Position numbers and translations under genes: made by a program. DNA of 64,000 bases from Lytechinus pictus (Eukaryota; Echinodermata; Echinoidea; Temnopleuroida; Toxopneustidae), in contig NC_087252.1 in assembly GCF_037042905.1 (NCBI RefSeq), forward strand, positions 16,115,201 through 16,179,200, written 5' to 3'. Under the pieces are notes generated by a model. It was not told the origin of the DNA. It did no database searches and was given only the letters and a program-made list of their open reading frames with translations. Positions 11,301 through 23,125 of this stretch are shown piece by piece (the first letter of the stretch is position 1; each line of letters opens with the position of its first letter).

Positions 11301-14300
11301 TCTTGTCACAATGAGAGCAATGATAAGGTTTTTCTCCTGTGTGTATTCTTATATGACGGGTAAGATCAATCTTTTTAGCAAATCTCTTCTCACAATGAGT
11401 GCAAATATATGGTTTTTCTCCTGTATGTGTTCTAATATGATACGTAAGATTGACCTTGTTAGAAAATCTCTTGTCACAATGAGAGCAATGATAAGGTTTT
11501 TCTCCTGTGTGTATTCTTATATGACGGGTAAGATCAATCTTTTTAGCAAATCTCTTCTCACAATGAGTGCAAATATATGGGTTTTCTCCTGTATGTGTTC
11601 TAATATATGTAAGATTGACCTTGTTAGAAAATCTCTTGTCACAATGAGAGCAATGATAAGGTTTTTCTCCAGTGTGTGTTCTTATATGACGGGTAAGCTG
11701 ACTTTTTGTAGGAAATCTCATCTCACAATGAGAGCAAATATAGGGTTTTTCTCCTGTATGTGTCCTAATATGATATGTAAGACTGACTTTGTTAGAAAAT
11801 CTCTTGTCACAATGTGAGCAACGATAAGGTTTTCCTCCTGTGTGTGTTCTTATATGACAGGTAAGATTGCCCTTTTTAGCAAACCTCTTCTCACAATGAG
11901 TGCAAATATATGGGTTTTCTCCTGTATGTGTTCTAATATGATATGTAAGATTGACCTTGTTAGAAAATCTCTTGTCACAATGAGAGCAATGATAAGGTTT
12001 TTCTCCTGTGTGTATTCTTATATGACGGGTAAGATCAATCTTTTTAGCAAATCTCTTCTCACAATGAGTGCAAATATATGGTTTTTCTCCTGTATGTGTT
12101 CTAATATGATATGTAAGATTGACCTTGTTAGAAAATCTCTTGTCACAATGAGAGCAAATATAGGGTTATTCTCCTTTATGTGTTCTTATAATATGACAGG
12201 TAAGATTGCCCTTTTTAGCAAACCTCTTCTCACAATGAGCGCAAATATAGGGTTTTTCTCCTGTGTGTGTTCGTATATGATAGGTAAGATTAATCATTTT
12301 AGCAAATCTCTTCTCACAATGAGGGCAAATATACGGTTTTTCCCCTGTGTGTGTTCGTATATGATAGGTAAGATTAATCTTTTTAGCAAATCTCTTCTCA
12401 CAATGAGAGCAAATATAGGGTTTTTCTCCTGTGTGTGTTCTAATATGATTTGTAAGATTTGCCTTGGTAGAATATCTCTTCTCACAATGAGAGCAAATAT
12501 AGGGTTTTTCTCCTGTGTGTGTTCTAACATGATTTGTAAGATTTGCCTTGGTAGAATATCTCTTCTCACAATGAGAGCAAATATAGGGTTTTTCTCCTGT
12601 GTGTGTTCTAATATGATTTGTAAGATTTGCCTTGGTAGAATATCTCTTCTCACAATGAGAGCAAATATAGGGTTTTTCTCCTGTGTGTGTTCTAATATGA
12701 TTTGTAAGATTTGCCTTGGTAGAATATCTCTTCTCACAATGAGAGCAAATATAGGGTTTTTCTCCTGTGTGTGTTCTAACATAATTTTTAAGAATGGCTT
12801 TGGTTAAAAATCTCTTCTCACAATGAGAGCAAATATAGAGTTTTTCTCCTATGTGTGTTCTAATATGATTTGTAAGATTGGCCTTGGTAGAAAATCTCTT
12901 CTCACAATGAGAGCAATGATATGGTTTTGATCCAGTGTGTGTTCTTATATGACGGGAAAGATGACTTTTGGTAGAAAATCCCTTCTCACAATAAGAGCAA
13001 ATATAGGGTTTTTCTCCTGTGTGTGTTCTAACATGATTTTTAAGAATGGACTTGTCAGAAAATCCCTTCTAACAATGAGAGCAAATATAGGGTTTTTCTC
13101 CAGTATGTGTTCTAATATGATTTGTAAGATTAATCTTTTTAGCAAATCTCTTCTCACAATGAGAGCAAATATAGGGTTTTTCTCCTGTGTGTGTTCTAAT
13201 ATGATTTGTAAGATTTGCCTTGGTAGAATATCTCTTCTCACAATAAGAGCAAATATAGGGTTTTTCTCCTGTGTGTGTTCTAACATGATTTTTAAGAATG
13301 GCTTTGGTTAAAAATCTCTTCTCACAATGAGAGCAAATATAGAGTTTTTCTCCTATGTGTGTTCTAATATGATTTGTAAGATTGGCCTTGGTAGAAAATC
13401 TCTTCTCACAATGAGAGCAATGATATGGTTTTGATCCAGTGTGTGTTCTTATATGACAGGTAAGATTGCCCTTTTTAGCAAACCTCTTCTCACAATGAGC
13501 GGAAATATAGGGTTTTTCTCCTGTGTGTGTTCGTATATGATAGGTAAGATTAATCATTTTAGCAAATCTCTTCTCACAATGAGGGCAAATATACGGTTTT
13601 TCCCCTGTGTGTGTTCGTATATGATAGGTAAGATTAATCTTTTTAGCAAATCTCTTCTCACAATGAGAGCAAATATAGGGTTTTTCTCCTGTGTGTGTTC
13701 TAATATGATTTGTAAGATTTGCCTTGGTAGAATATCTCTTCTCACAATGAGAGCAAATATAGGGTTTTTCTCCTGTGTGTGTTCTAACATAATTTTTAAG
13801 AATGGCTTTGGTTAAAAATCTCTTCTCACAATGAGAGCAAATATAGAGTTTTTCTCCTATGTGTGTTCTAATATGATTTGTAAGATTGGCCTTGGTAGAA
13901 AATCTCTTCTCACAATGAGAGCAATGATATGGTTTTGATCCAGTGTGTGTTCTTATATGACGGGAAAGATGACTTTTGGTAGAAAATCCCTTCTCACAAT
14001 AAGAGCAAATATAGGGTTTTTCTCCTGTGTGTGTTTTAACATGATTTTTAAGAATGGACTTGTCAGAAAATCCCTTCTAACAATGAGAGCAAATATAGGG
14101 TTTTTCTCCAGTATGTGTTCTAATATGATTTGTAAGAACGACATTATCAGAAAATCTCTTCTCACAATAAGAGCAACGATAAGGTTTTTCTCCTGTGTGT
14201 GTTCTTATATGACGGGTAAGATCGCCCTTTTGAGAAAATCTCTTCTCACAATGAGTGCAAATATATGGTTTTTCTCCTGTATGTGTTCTAATATGATATG

Positions 14301-15380
14301 TAAGATTGACCTTGTTAGAAAATCTCTTGTCACAATGAGAGCAATGATAAGGTTTTTCTCCTGTGTGTATTCTTATATGACGGGTAAGATCAATCTTTTT
14401 AGCAAATCTCTTCTCACAATGAGTGCAAATATATGGTTTTTATCCTGTATGTGTTCTAATATGATATGTAAGATTGACCTTGTTAGAAAATCTCTTGTCA
14501 CAATGAGAGCAATGATAAGGTTTTTCTCCAGTGTGTGTTCTTATATGACGGGTAAGCTGACTTTTTGTAGGAAATCTCATCTCACAATGAGAGCAAATAT
14601 AGGGTTTTTCTCCTGTATGTGTCCTAATATGATATGTAAGACTGACTTTGTTAGAAAATCTCTTGTCACAATGTGAGCAACGATAAGGTTTTCCTCCTGT
14701 GTGTGTTCTTATATGACAGGTAAGATTGCCCTTTTTAGCAAACCTCTTCTCACAATGAGGGCAAATATAGGGTTTTTCTCCTGTGTGTGTTCTGATATGA
14801 TTTGTAAGAACGGCCTTGTCAGTATATCTCTTCTCAAAATGAGAGCAATGATAAGGTTTTTCTCCTGTGTGTGCTCTTAAATGATGGGTAAGATCGATCT
14901 TTTGAGAAAATTCCTTCCCACAATGAGAGCAAATATAGGGTTTTTCTCCAGTGTGTGTTCTGATATGACTTGTAAGAATGGCCTTGGTAGAAAATCTCTT
15001 CTCACAATGAGAGCAATGATAAGGTTTTTCTCCTGTGTGTATTCTTATATGACGGGTAAGATCAATTCTTTTAGCAAATCTCTTCTCACAAAGAGAGCAA
15101 ATATAGGGTTTTGATCCTGTTTGTGTTCTTATATGATATGTAAGATTGACCTTTTTAGAAAATCTCTTGTCACAATGAGAGCACTGATAAGGTTTTTCTC
15201 CTGTGTGTATTCTTATATGACGGGTAAGATCGCTCTTTTGAGAAAATCCCTTCTCACAATGAGAGCAAATATAGGGTTTTGATCCAGTATGTGTTCTAAT
15301 ATGATGGGTAAGATCACTCTTTTGAGAACATCCCTTGTCACAATGAGAACTATAAGATTTTTCTCCAGTGTGTGTGCTCA
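8400..15380 (-). repeat. 84-bp finger repeat with higher-order structure
   Basis: The basic unit is 84 bp, one finger plus linker. Larger blocks recur at offsets that are multiples of 84: about 2268 bp (9574 with 11842), 1008 bp (12937 with 13945), 2520 bp (10425 with 12945), 3528 bp (10425 with 13953), and 1599 bp, which is 19 units plus a 3-bp insertion (8826 with 10425). Unequal exchange is the simplest explanation. Confidence 0.85.
12420..12790 (-). repeat. Locally homogenised run of one finger
   Basis: The finger with helix STKANLTN is repeated four to five times in a row with almost no differences, whereas its neighbours alternate several finger types. This marks the youngest tandem expansion in the array. 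Confidence 0.75.
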
Positions 15381-15622
15381 TATGGGTCATAAGAGTATCC
15401 TTACATTCAAAATTCTCATGACAATGGGGGCACTTGAAGCATCTGTCTCCAAACTCTGTCCATGTATGACTAGCAAACTCAACTTCCCTAGAGTGTGTTT
15501 ATGATGTTGAACTAAAGAATTCTCATCCATTAATGTCTTATTGCATTGTAAACACTGATGGGATTCATTTTCACTGCATTTTTTCATTGATGATTGTCTT
15601 ACCTCCTCTCCATCCTCAAGCT

Positions 15623-16308
15623 CTGAAAGAAGAATAAAACGTTTTTTATGATCATATGAATATTAATAGCAAAGTAAACAAAAAAGCTCTCATCTAAAAA
15701 TAAAAAAAGAAAATTCCTTTAATTTGTTGGTGTTATCATTTCAATACATTATATATTCTGATAGATTATGGCAGTGTCTCCAAGAAAGACCTCATAATCG
15801 AAAATGTATCTTGAAACTTTACTTCCGATAAATACGACACATACAAAAATAACAGGATGTTAAACTAGATTATCAAATACATGAAATCAAAATACAATGA
15901 CAGATAATGAATAAAGTGTGGTGCCTACATCCCCCAACCCCCCTCTCCCACACTGGAATGGTATCTATGTTTATTAGCAGCCATCCATTGCCACAAAACA
16001 CCATGGATAGAGTTTCCTTTAAAATCATCATCATCGTTGTCAAAAGAAGTAGGTGATCGTGTACTGCTTCTGATCATTTCTTTTTAAACAACTATTACAT
16101 GTGTGGAGGGTGGACATTTATGGAAGAATTTGGTGTATGGAGGAAAGTGTTCAGTCTGGTTTGAAAGAGTTTAAAGTGGATGCCGAGATTACAGAAGAAG
16201 AAAGACTGTTCCAGGAGCGATGAGTTGTTTCGATATTTGTACAGCTTCATGTGATGACCTCGTGTGCTACTTTGGACTAAAGTCAGTACAGGTGTAAAGA
16301 AGAGATCA
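15623..16308 (-). other. First intron of locus 1, proximal part
   Basis: Intron sequence between the finger exon and the mobile elements. About 15730-15880 still resembles locus 2 (cagtgtctcc...gacctcataatc and acaggatgttaaactagatt). Nothing coding was seen. Confidence 0.6.
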
Positions 16309-16585
16309 GGGGGCCATCTTACAAAGACTTACGATTGATCAAATCAATCGCAACTCTATGGAAATCCCTCAGTGACATAATTTTTTTCTACAGGGAATGT
16401 GCAAAATGTCCTTTGTAAACAAAGGAGAACACACCGAACTGTCAAGAAATCAATGAATTTATGGATATATATTGATATCTAGAAAAAGATTTGCGCAACA
16501 AACATGCATTTTATATGTTGACTTTGCTGGCTTTCCATTGTTGCGATCGATTGGATCAATCGCAAGTCTTTGTAAGACGGGCCCC
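16309..16585. mobile_element. MITE with GGGGCC-TCTTACAAAGACTT ends
   Basis: The left end gggggccatcttacaaag and the right end ctttgtaagacgggcccc are inverted repeats extending into cgattgatc/gatcaatcg. It is a short non-autonomous element with no frame. Confidence 0.75.
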
Positions 16586-16587
16586 AG

Positions 16588-16742
16588 GTGGGTATTTCAT
16601 AAAGCTGTTTGTAAGATGAGAACAACTGGTGATCCTTTCCTTTGGTAAATGGTATACACCATAGGCGATGGTTTAGAAAGGATCATCAGTCGTTCTTTTA
16701 AGTCGCTCTTAACCTATGAACAGCTTTATGAAACGGCCCCCT
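16588..16742. mobile_element. MITE with TTTCATAAAGCTG ends
   Basis: The left end gtgggtatttcataaagctg and the right end cagctttatgaaacggcccc are inverted repeats. It is about 155 bp, directly next to the previous MITE, and has no coding content. Confidence 0.65.
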
Positions 16743-16744
16743 GG

Positions 16745-18690
16745 ATCAAAGACCACCAGACCATTCGTATATTTAGAAACTTCAATCATATCACCTCTGA
16801 TTCTTCTGTAATATAGAGAGAAGATGTTGAGCTTCTTCAGTCTTGTTTTGTAAGTTAGATGCTTCAATTCAGGCACTAGCTTAGTGGCTCTTCTCTATCT
16901 TGATGGCATCTAATTTCAATCCTGGATACCATATAATATTGCAATATTCAAGTAGAGGACGAAATAGTGTCTTAAACAGGACAGGTAACATTTCTCTAGA
17001 TAGGCACGTAAATGTTCTCTTTATGAGTCCCAGCATCTGGTTAGCTCAAACAACTGCAATCTACAAGTACTCCTCTCAGCCTTGGTCTCTTCAAGTATCT
17101 GGTTGTCACTGTAGATGTAGAGATATTGTTGTTGCGATCCATATGCATTACTTTAAATTTAGACAGATTGTGAAGTTATCGAGCCAGGAGTCTGCCCATT
17201 TTGTGGCTTCATGCAGATCTTCTTGTAATGATAGATGTTGGCTATTTGAAGATACCTCTCCATAAATCTTGGTATCATCAGCATAGATCTGGATATCATT
17301 GACAAGTCGGTTCCGAAGATCGTTGACATAAAGAATGAAAAGCTGGGGCCCAATGATGCTACCTTGTGCCACTCCATAGACTACGCGAGACCAGTCCGAA
17401 TACACTCCTCTTAGGGCGACTCTCTGCATTCTTTTTACAAAGGCATAAATCCATTTCAAGACATGACTTTCAATTCCATATGCTTTCAGTTTCATGAGTA
17501 GGCGTTGATGAACTGTATCAAAAGCTATTCTAACACATCAATCTGTCTTCCATGGTCAAGGAGATTAATTAGTTCATATTTCCATTTGAACCATCAGTTG
17601 AAGGCAACAGGGTCTGCGTGGAGTAAAACCATGCTGTGCATTGTGAAGGAGACTGATATTCTTGACATGATCCATTATCTCTTCTTTTACAAGAGATTCC
17701 ATTACCTTGCCGACCGTAGAAGTTAGACATATAGGTCTATCGGTTGTTGCTATTTGTCAGCTGCCCTTTTTGTGAATAGGCACAATGTTGATTTTCTTCT
17801 AGTCTAAAGGCAAATATACCCTTCTCCCATGGAAAGGTTGAATATGGATGTAAGAGGGTAACTGATTGCTTGAGCCAACTCTTTCAATACTCGAGGATGG
17901 ATACCTTCCGGTCTAGAAGACTTATTTGGATTGAGAGAAAGAAATTGTTTTTCCACTTTCTCTTGTGTAAAGTTGATAGAGCCCAAAGTAGATCCCTCAT
18001 GACTCCACTCAACAGCACGCATTTGGGACTTGCGATCGATTTTTTGACTTGTGTTTAAACGCAACTCTTTCTGCAACGGACCCCTGGGCTCCGTAACACA
18101 AAGGTTTGCGATGGATTGCAAATATGAAAGAACCGCACTGATTGGTCCCTGGTCAGTATTTTAAACCCAATGCGCATGTAACATTGATCTTGATTGGTCA
18201 GTTCATTTAGCGATTGATCGCTAATCTTTGTGTTACGGAGTCTAGATCTGCGAGGAGATCATCCCAGTCAATCTTGGACATATTTAGCTCTCATTTGATC
18301 ATAGTTCTCTTTGTTAAAAAGCAGAGACTTAGAGGATAGTAGCTTTCTTTCACCAATGTCAATATCCACATTGAAGTGTAAGGTGCAATGATTTTTACGA
18401 GAGGAGGTCCGCACACAATATCAGATATTAGTTCAGCTTTGTTTGATATAACAAGGTCCATGATGTTGCTATTTTGGGCAAACCTATTCTAGTTGGCACG
18501 TCAATTAACTGTGTCAAAACAAATCCTGCAAACATTCAGCAACTTTGGAGGCTGCTGGGTTACATTGGTTTCTAGTCGAACTCATAATTTCAGGATAGTT
18601 GAAATCTCCAGCTATTGCTAAAATATTACATGAATTGAGAACCGAGATGTAAATTCCAATTTTTCAAACACACCAATTAGTCAGCGGGGC
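16745..18690 (-). pseudogene. CR1-like LINE, endonuclease to RT C-terminus, degenerate
   Basis: On the minus strand, in order: an endonuclease block near 18600 (AIAGDFNYPEI, matching GDFNYPEIxW of the CR1 endonuclease) and NYDQMRA...DWDDLLADL near 18250-18300; the pre-RT block LNPNKSSRPEGIHPRVLKEL near 17900; AFDTVHQRLLMKLKAYGIE near 17500; VAQGSIIGPQLFILYVNDL and the catalytic YADD near 17280-17350; and a C-terminal RRATKLVPELKHLTYKTRL...RRIRGDMIEV near 16780-16890. Stops and frameshifts are scattered and a MITE interrupts it at 18086-18242. It lies in the first intron of locus 1 in the gene's own direction. Confidence 0.85.
18086..18242. mobile_element. MITE nested in the LINE
   Basis: The ends are gggctccgtaacacaaag and ctttgtgttacggagtc, inverted over 15 or more bp. 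It is about 157 bp and separates the endonuclease and RT parts of the CR1-like LINE. Confidence 0.75.
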
Positions 18691-18748
18691 GTCAGTGCAA
18701 ACTAGCCCTGCAGTGCAGGCAGAGATCGAGATGGTGATTGGTACAGTG

Positions 18749-19052
18749 CAGTGGTGTACCTAAGATTTTCCACAGGGGGGGGGGGGGAGGTTGGCAAAAC
18801 CGTCCGCCAAAAAATTTGACAAGCAAAAAAAAAAAGGTCTTCAATCACAAATAAAGGATTCGCAACAGAAAAAAAAATGACAAGCAAAAAAAAAAGGGTC
18901 TTTAAACTCGTTAGGGGGGCAATAAAGGTCTTCAAGCTCGTCAGGGGGGTAAAAAAGGTCTTTCAAGCTCGTCAGGGGGGCAGGGATACATCCTTTGCAT
19001 GGATTGTGGCTTGACAGGGGGGCAGACTGCCCCCCCCATAGGTATGCTAGTG
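18749..19052. mobile_element. hAT-like MITE with perfect 8-bp target duplication
   Basis: The element runs from CAGTGGTGTACCTA to TAGGTATGCTAGTG and is flanked on both sides by GTACAGTG (18741-18748 and 19053-19060). It has a G run next to the left end and a C run next to the right end. An 8-bp duplication with CAGTG-type ends fits hAT-like elements. It is non-autonomous. Confidence 0.85.
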
Positions 19053-19435
19053 GTACAGTGTGAAGGCTGACTTGCGAGTTGTAATGTGTGCATAAATTGA
19101 AATGGTGTGATATTTGAAGATCTGAAGTCAGTGATTAAAATCAAGGAAATCGCAGTAATCCAAACCAAAATTCCAACTTAAACAAGGTTATGATCATAAC
19201 AACAACAAACATCGCCTGTTTGGTCCTGATATTTGTACAAAAAATTGATATTTAGGCCGAAATTTGAGAATATTATCAGAGCATAAGAAAAATATGTCCA
19301 CCCTCCATGCACGCACGCTTAAGTCTCAAAAGTATGTTCCCATATTGTGATACAACAGTTGATGATAAATCATAACAAATACTTTATATCATTGAGCCCA
19401 AATTTCTATAAATCAGATGATACAGTGTATCTTAC
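19053..19435 (-). other. Intron sequence, nothing recognised
   Basis: AT-rich intron sequence between the hAT-like MITE and the 81-nt exon. No open frame or repeat stands out. Confidence 0.5.
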
Positions 19436-19516
19436 CTCGTGTGGACCATTGTTCTTGATCTGTATCAGGGTTGTTCATGTCTTCATCTACTTCACGTTTT
19501 AACATGAAGGTTTGAC
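19436..19516 (-). CDS. Locus 1 module exon A (27 residues, SUMO-motif type)
   Basis: The exon is exactly 81 nt between the acceptor tag (plus-strand cta at 19517-19519) and the donor gtaag (plus-strand cttac at 19431-19435). Both borders are phase 1, so it can be added or skipped without a frame change. It encodes, after the split glycine, QTFMLKREVDEDMNNPDTDQ and then EQWSTR. LKRE followed by VDED fits a psi-K-x-E SUMO-acceptor motif with acidic tail. It joins the finger exon in frame (G split with AG gives Glu). It is the module nearest the finger exon in locus 1. Function is inferred only from the motif; the module is not a domain I recognise. Confidence 0.7.
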
Positions 19517-19639
19517 CTAGTATGAACACAGATAAATTGTAAGTATATAATTAGATTGATGGATAACAGTCAGCCACACTGAAAGCTTTAGACATCAATC
19601 AAACTTGTTCTAGAACATACATGAACCAGTTTATCTTAC

Positions 19640-19720
19640 CTTGTGTGGTACATTGGTCTTGAGCTGTATCAGGGTTGGTCATGTCTTCATCTACTTCACG
19701 TTTGATGGTAATGGTTTGAC
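19640..19720 (-). CDS. Locus 1 module exon B
   Basis: An 81-nt phase 1-1 exon with a tag acceptor and gtaag donor, 123 nt from exon A. It encodes GQTITIKREVDEDMTNPDTA then QDQCTTQ, with a Cys where the other modules have Trp. It contains the IKRE-VDED motif. Its intron sequence (aaaaagataaattttaaacaaattattaag) matches that next to exon 59031-59111, so the two are orthologous positions of the duplicated locus. Confidence 0.7.
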
Positions 19721-21088
19721 CTAGTATAAAAAGATAAATTTTAAACAAATTATTAAGTAATAACGATCAACAATGCTTAAGTCTATTCTAACTGGGCTAC
19801 TGCAGACCAGGATATACTTGGGAGAGGGGGATAGTCAATTTGAGGACTGTATGAAAAGTACAATTTAAAAAAAAAATAGTTGTTTATATTTCTTTACTAA
19901 CAAGATTTGATTTTTTTGTATGATTTTTGCCTTTAACTCTCTTCATAGATCTAGTAAATGCTAATTTTGGGGAGAGTATCAATTATTACATTTTTAACAA
20001 ATATCTACTGAAAATTGTCATAATATCAATAAAGGAAAATGGTTTTTTTTTTTCAAATTGTTTATATGAATTTGTTTTTTCCCAATGAAATTTGTCAGGG
20101 TCCTTTTGAAGAAGAAAAGGGCCAAAGAAGAAATAAGGGAAAGAGGGGAGGGGAAAAGAACAAAAAGTAAAAAGAATCATACATTTATGATTTTTGGATG
20201 AAAAACACAATATGTATTGACTTTATGTACAAAGAATCACATTTTGGAGCAATTTTAAGTCTGACATGCACTTACTAAATGTTACATTATTTCGGAACCA
20301 TGTACCCGGGGTTTCAAATTTGGTCTCTAAAGATGTGCAGGACTTAAAGGTCAAAGTAAGTCAGCAAGTGGCGCAGTCAAAAAATTTTGCGCAACGGCTT
20401 GTGACGAAATTTGTTGGGTTAAAGGTTCTAAGACACAAAGGCCATCTTATTCTAGATATATATCTATTATAGTTTTACTTGAAAAATATGAATTTGAGTT
20501 CTTCCATGGAAATGAACTTCAACGGGAACGCCCACTAAAATTTTCGAAAAAGTCGGCCGATCGACCTGTCAATCATTGTGATGTCATCGAAGGAAGGCTT
20601 TCTCAGTTGTGTAGCCGGACCCCTAGTTATTGTACATGTTTCTTGTGTAGTTGCTCATCCTTAACAGATTTTAAAGATTTTTACGAGGTTTTGATCATGG
20701 CTGCAGCATGTCATCAGCTGCGTCTGATTCTTCATACTTTAAAGATTCATTACTTTGAATCCACGCCTGCAACCACAATAGCCACTTCACGCTCCAAACG
20801 TCAACAACACTCAGCAGCTTCCTTCCCCGACATCATAATGGTCACGAGATATACGAAACCAAAGTGGGCTGAATATTTGTGCGCGGGGTGAATTTGGCTC
20901 AATTTTCAATATAAAATTACCTTTGAACCTGATGTGGGATGTTTTTCGGGTAAAATTTTGATGAAATCGTTATAAGTAACCACTAAGCTAACGAATAAAT
21001 CAGCATCTTTGCTGTATTTCATGGGACCTTTAAACATCAATCAAGCCTTTTCTAGAACATAGGCTACATATGAACCAGTATATCTTAC
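19721..21088 (-). other. Intron between modules B and C with inserted sequence
   Basis: The locus 2 counterpart of this intron has related edges only. About 19790-21030 is extra sequence, AT-rich at first and then a block near 20500-20900 that includes acgcccactaaaattttcg. I could not define its ends or assign it to an element. The plus-strand frame of 94 codons at 20607-20891 has no recognisable features. Confidence 0.5.
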
Positions 21089-21169
21089 CTTGTGTGGTCC
21101 AATGGTCTCGAGCTGTATCATGGTTAGTCATGTCTTCATCCACTTCTCGTTTGATGGTAATGGTTTTAC
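21089..21169 (-). CDS. Locus 1 module exon C
   Basis: An 81-nt phase 1-1 exon with canonical acceptor (tag) and donor (gtaag). It encodes GKTITIKREVDEDMTNHDTA then RDHWTTQ, again with IKRE-VDED. By intron position its locus 2 counterpart is the decayed copy at about 60189-60272. That only the locus 1 copy is intact shows that the two loci have lost different parts. Confidence 0.7.
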
Positions 21170-21375
21170 CTAGTATGAACAAATTAATTTTTATGAAATA
21201 TAAAGGATAACAAGAAAGTAGAATAAAATTCAGCAATTAATTTTGACATTGTAATTTTGTCAAAGATATACTAAGACCACAAAGATAATATTGACCGAAG
21301 GTTACTGTAGGCTTATTTGAATATTTGTAGAGCCAATGTCTATTTTGGTCTGGATTTTCAGCCTAAACTATAGCC

Positions 21376-21625
21376 TCACTGGACAGTTGCCCCGTCGACA
21401 CTTGCTCCGCCGATATTTGCTCCATCGACACTCGCTCTGCCGATATTTGCTCCGTCGACATCTGCTCCGCCGATATTTGCTCTGCCAACAATTGCTCCGC
21501 CGATAATTGTCTGCCGACATCTACTCCGATTATACAATTGCTCCGCCGATATTTGCTCCGCCGAAAATTGCTCCGCCGAAAATTGCTCCAATTATACGAC
21601 AATTGCTCCGCGACAATTTCTCCGC
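21376..21625. repeat. 15-bp minisatellite, unit about ttgctccgccgatat
   Basis: About fifteen imperfect units in the intron between modules C and D. The minus-strand frames made of repeated SAEQI are only its translation. Confidence 0.8.
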
Positions 21626-21879
21626 CGTCATGTGCTCTGATATTACAATTGCATGAACATATTACAATTGTTTTGTTGTTATTATTCATTAATGTTTTAT
21701 TTATTTATTTCATTCTCCCCCTATCATCACAGCTTTCTGCTTAAAAAAACAAATTGGTCTCCCTGCCGCTGCCACTTGACAAATTGTAACGCAGAATGGG
21801 AATGACACACTCCCAAATGAAAGTGAGAATCTGGATTTCATATATTATTATCATTGGTTTCATTCCGGTCTTGAGCGGG

Positions 21880-23100
21880 GAGAGAAGGGGGGGGGGGGTA
21901 CTGATCGAAAATGTACCTGTTAAGGACTGCTTGCACTTATCCATGAAGACATTACATATTTCAACAATCAAATAATGCGAGCGCGAAGCGCGAGCTGGAA
22001 AATTGTTACATTTCTACATAAAGAATGTAAAATTTTAATCAATTTTTTTTTTATAGTGAACATGATATGTATATAACTAAACAAAGTTTTTTTGTGTGTG
22101 TATTCTAACTCTAATACACACTTGAACTCATACTCGGTCTCAAACTCTATTCAATAACTAGGCATGTCTGCTTGGCTTGGAGTTACATTCACAACTGACT
22201 TTATTCTCTATACTAAACTACAATATATAATTCACAATAACATAGTTACATAATATTCGGAGGAAGGCAAAGTGATAAGGAAAGTATAAACAGATGGAGC
22301 TGAACAAGGGGTTGTTCATGGTGGGGGTAATACAGCATGGTCAATATTTACACAACTGGTCTAGGGGATAGAAATATGATGAAAGTGAGCTTGAGAACGT
22401 AGGTGGAAACAGTATTTGAGATAATGAGGCATGAATTAATAGCATGATAGAAGGACAGAATGAGAGTATGGTTTGATGAAGAATGAATGTGTGTATGAAC
22501 ACAATAGGAGTTAGACCTAAAAACGGGACACTAATAGGGGGTCTTCCTACATGTACATTAATAATTCGAGCACAAAGCGCAAGCAGAAAATTGTTGATAT
22601 TGTGATCTGAAACTGGATAATGATTTAAACAGAGAACAAGTTGGCTATCCGAATAAACATGCGCGCGCGTTTTATATTCATACCTAGAATCTAGGCATTC
22701 TAAATACATCTTTTGTCATGAAAATCAAAGCGAGCGCGAAGCGCAAGCTTAAAGTATTTGATATTCCGATCTGAAAAAAAAGAGTAAATTTCAGCTCTAT
22801 ATTAAAGCAGTTTTTAGGAAAAATGTGAGGTGGACATGGATCGCACTTCATAAAGAGCTGATCTTTAATTATTATTTGAGTTTTAACATAGGACCGGGAC
22901 ATCCTTAAGACATGCATATGAAAGTGATGACTATCTTCCTATTCCTCTTGCTAAGTGCGAGATGAAACAAAAGCGACAATTTTTATATTAATTTCTTATT
23001 CACTAATGCCTAATGAGGGCGTGAAATCTGATGATATTATGGCCTGAAAACATGACATTTCAAGTACTTCTGTAATTATGAATAGGATACATCAAGTTAA
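21880..23100. repeat. Element with GCGAAGC-core repeats
   Basis: It begins at a G run (21888) and carries GCGAGCGCGAAGCGCGAGC at about 21979-21997 and diverged copies near 22567 and 22731, each followed by a conserved aaaatt-type phrase and bits such as gatattccgatctgaaa. It belongs to the same repeat type as 42140-42785 and 48920. No gene was seen. Confidence 0.6.
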
Positions 23101-23125
23101 TATATTTTAACCATTAATGTGAGTG

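Larger units (their letters stand above)
8350..15622 (-). pseudogene. Locus 1 zinc-finger exon, about 83 C2H2 fingers, broken by stops
   Basis: The terminal exon starts after the acceptor ttctttcag at 15623-15631 and ends at the stop at 8350. It encodes an acidic start (ELEDGEEVRQSSM), one divergent finger (CLQC...HH), a second divergent finger that is now frameshifted, and then about 83 tandem 28-residue C2H2 units with TGEKPY linkers. A one-base loss in the T run near 15497-15500 breaks the frame relative to locus 2. In-frame nonsense codons lie at 14440-14442, 14077-14079, 13069-13071, 12166-12168 and 9898-9900. All open segments from 15390 to 8350 share one frame, so other indels are multiples of three. 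The product would be a nuclear DNA-binding protein. The C-terminal tail (RTRTQEK...FFLIVRFS) is shared with locus 2. Longest open stretches are about 27 fingers (12165-9901) and 18 fingers (9897-8350). Confidence 0.85.

Noticed and set aside
8826-14165. Minus-strand frames with repeated [14 protein letters not shown]
   Set aside because: Shifted-frame reading of the finger linker and zinc-binding segment; periodic with the array.
8400-15380. CRISPR-like array
   Set aside because: Regular 84-bp units code for zinc fingers, there are no spacers, and the sequence is from an animal.
8410-15504. Long plus-strand frames opposite the finger arrays (243, 321, 237 and 214 codons)
   Set aside because: They are the antisense of the 84-bp finger repeat: the same short string recurs every 28 residues and has no independent signal.
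21363-21689. Minus-strand frame rich in SAEQI repeats
   Set aside because: Translation of a 15-bp minisatellite in an intron.
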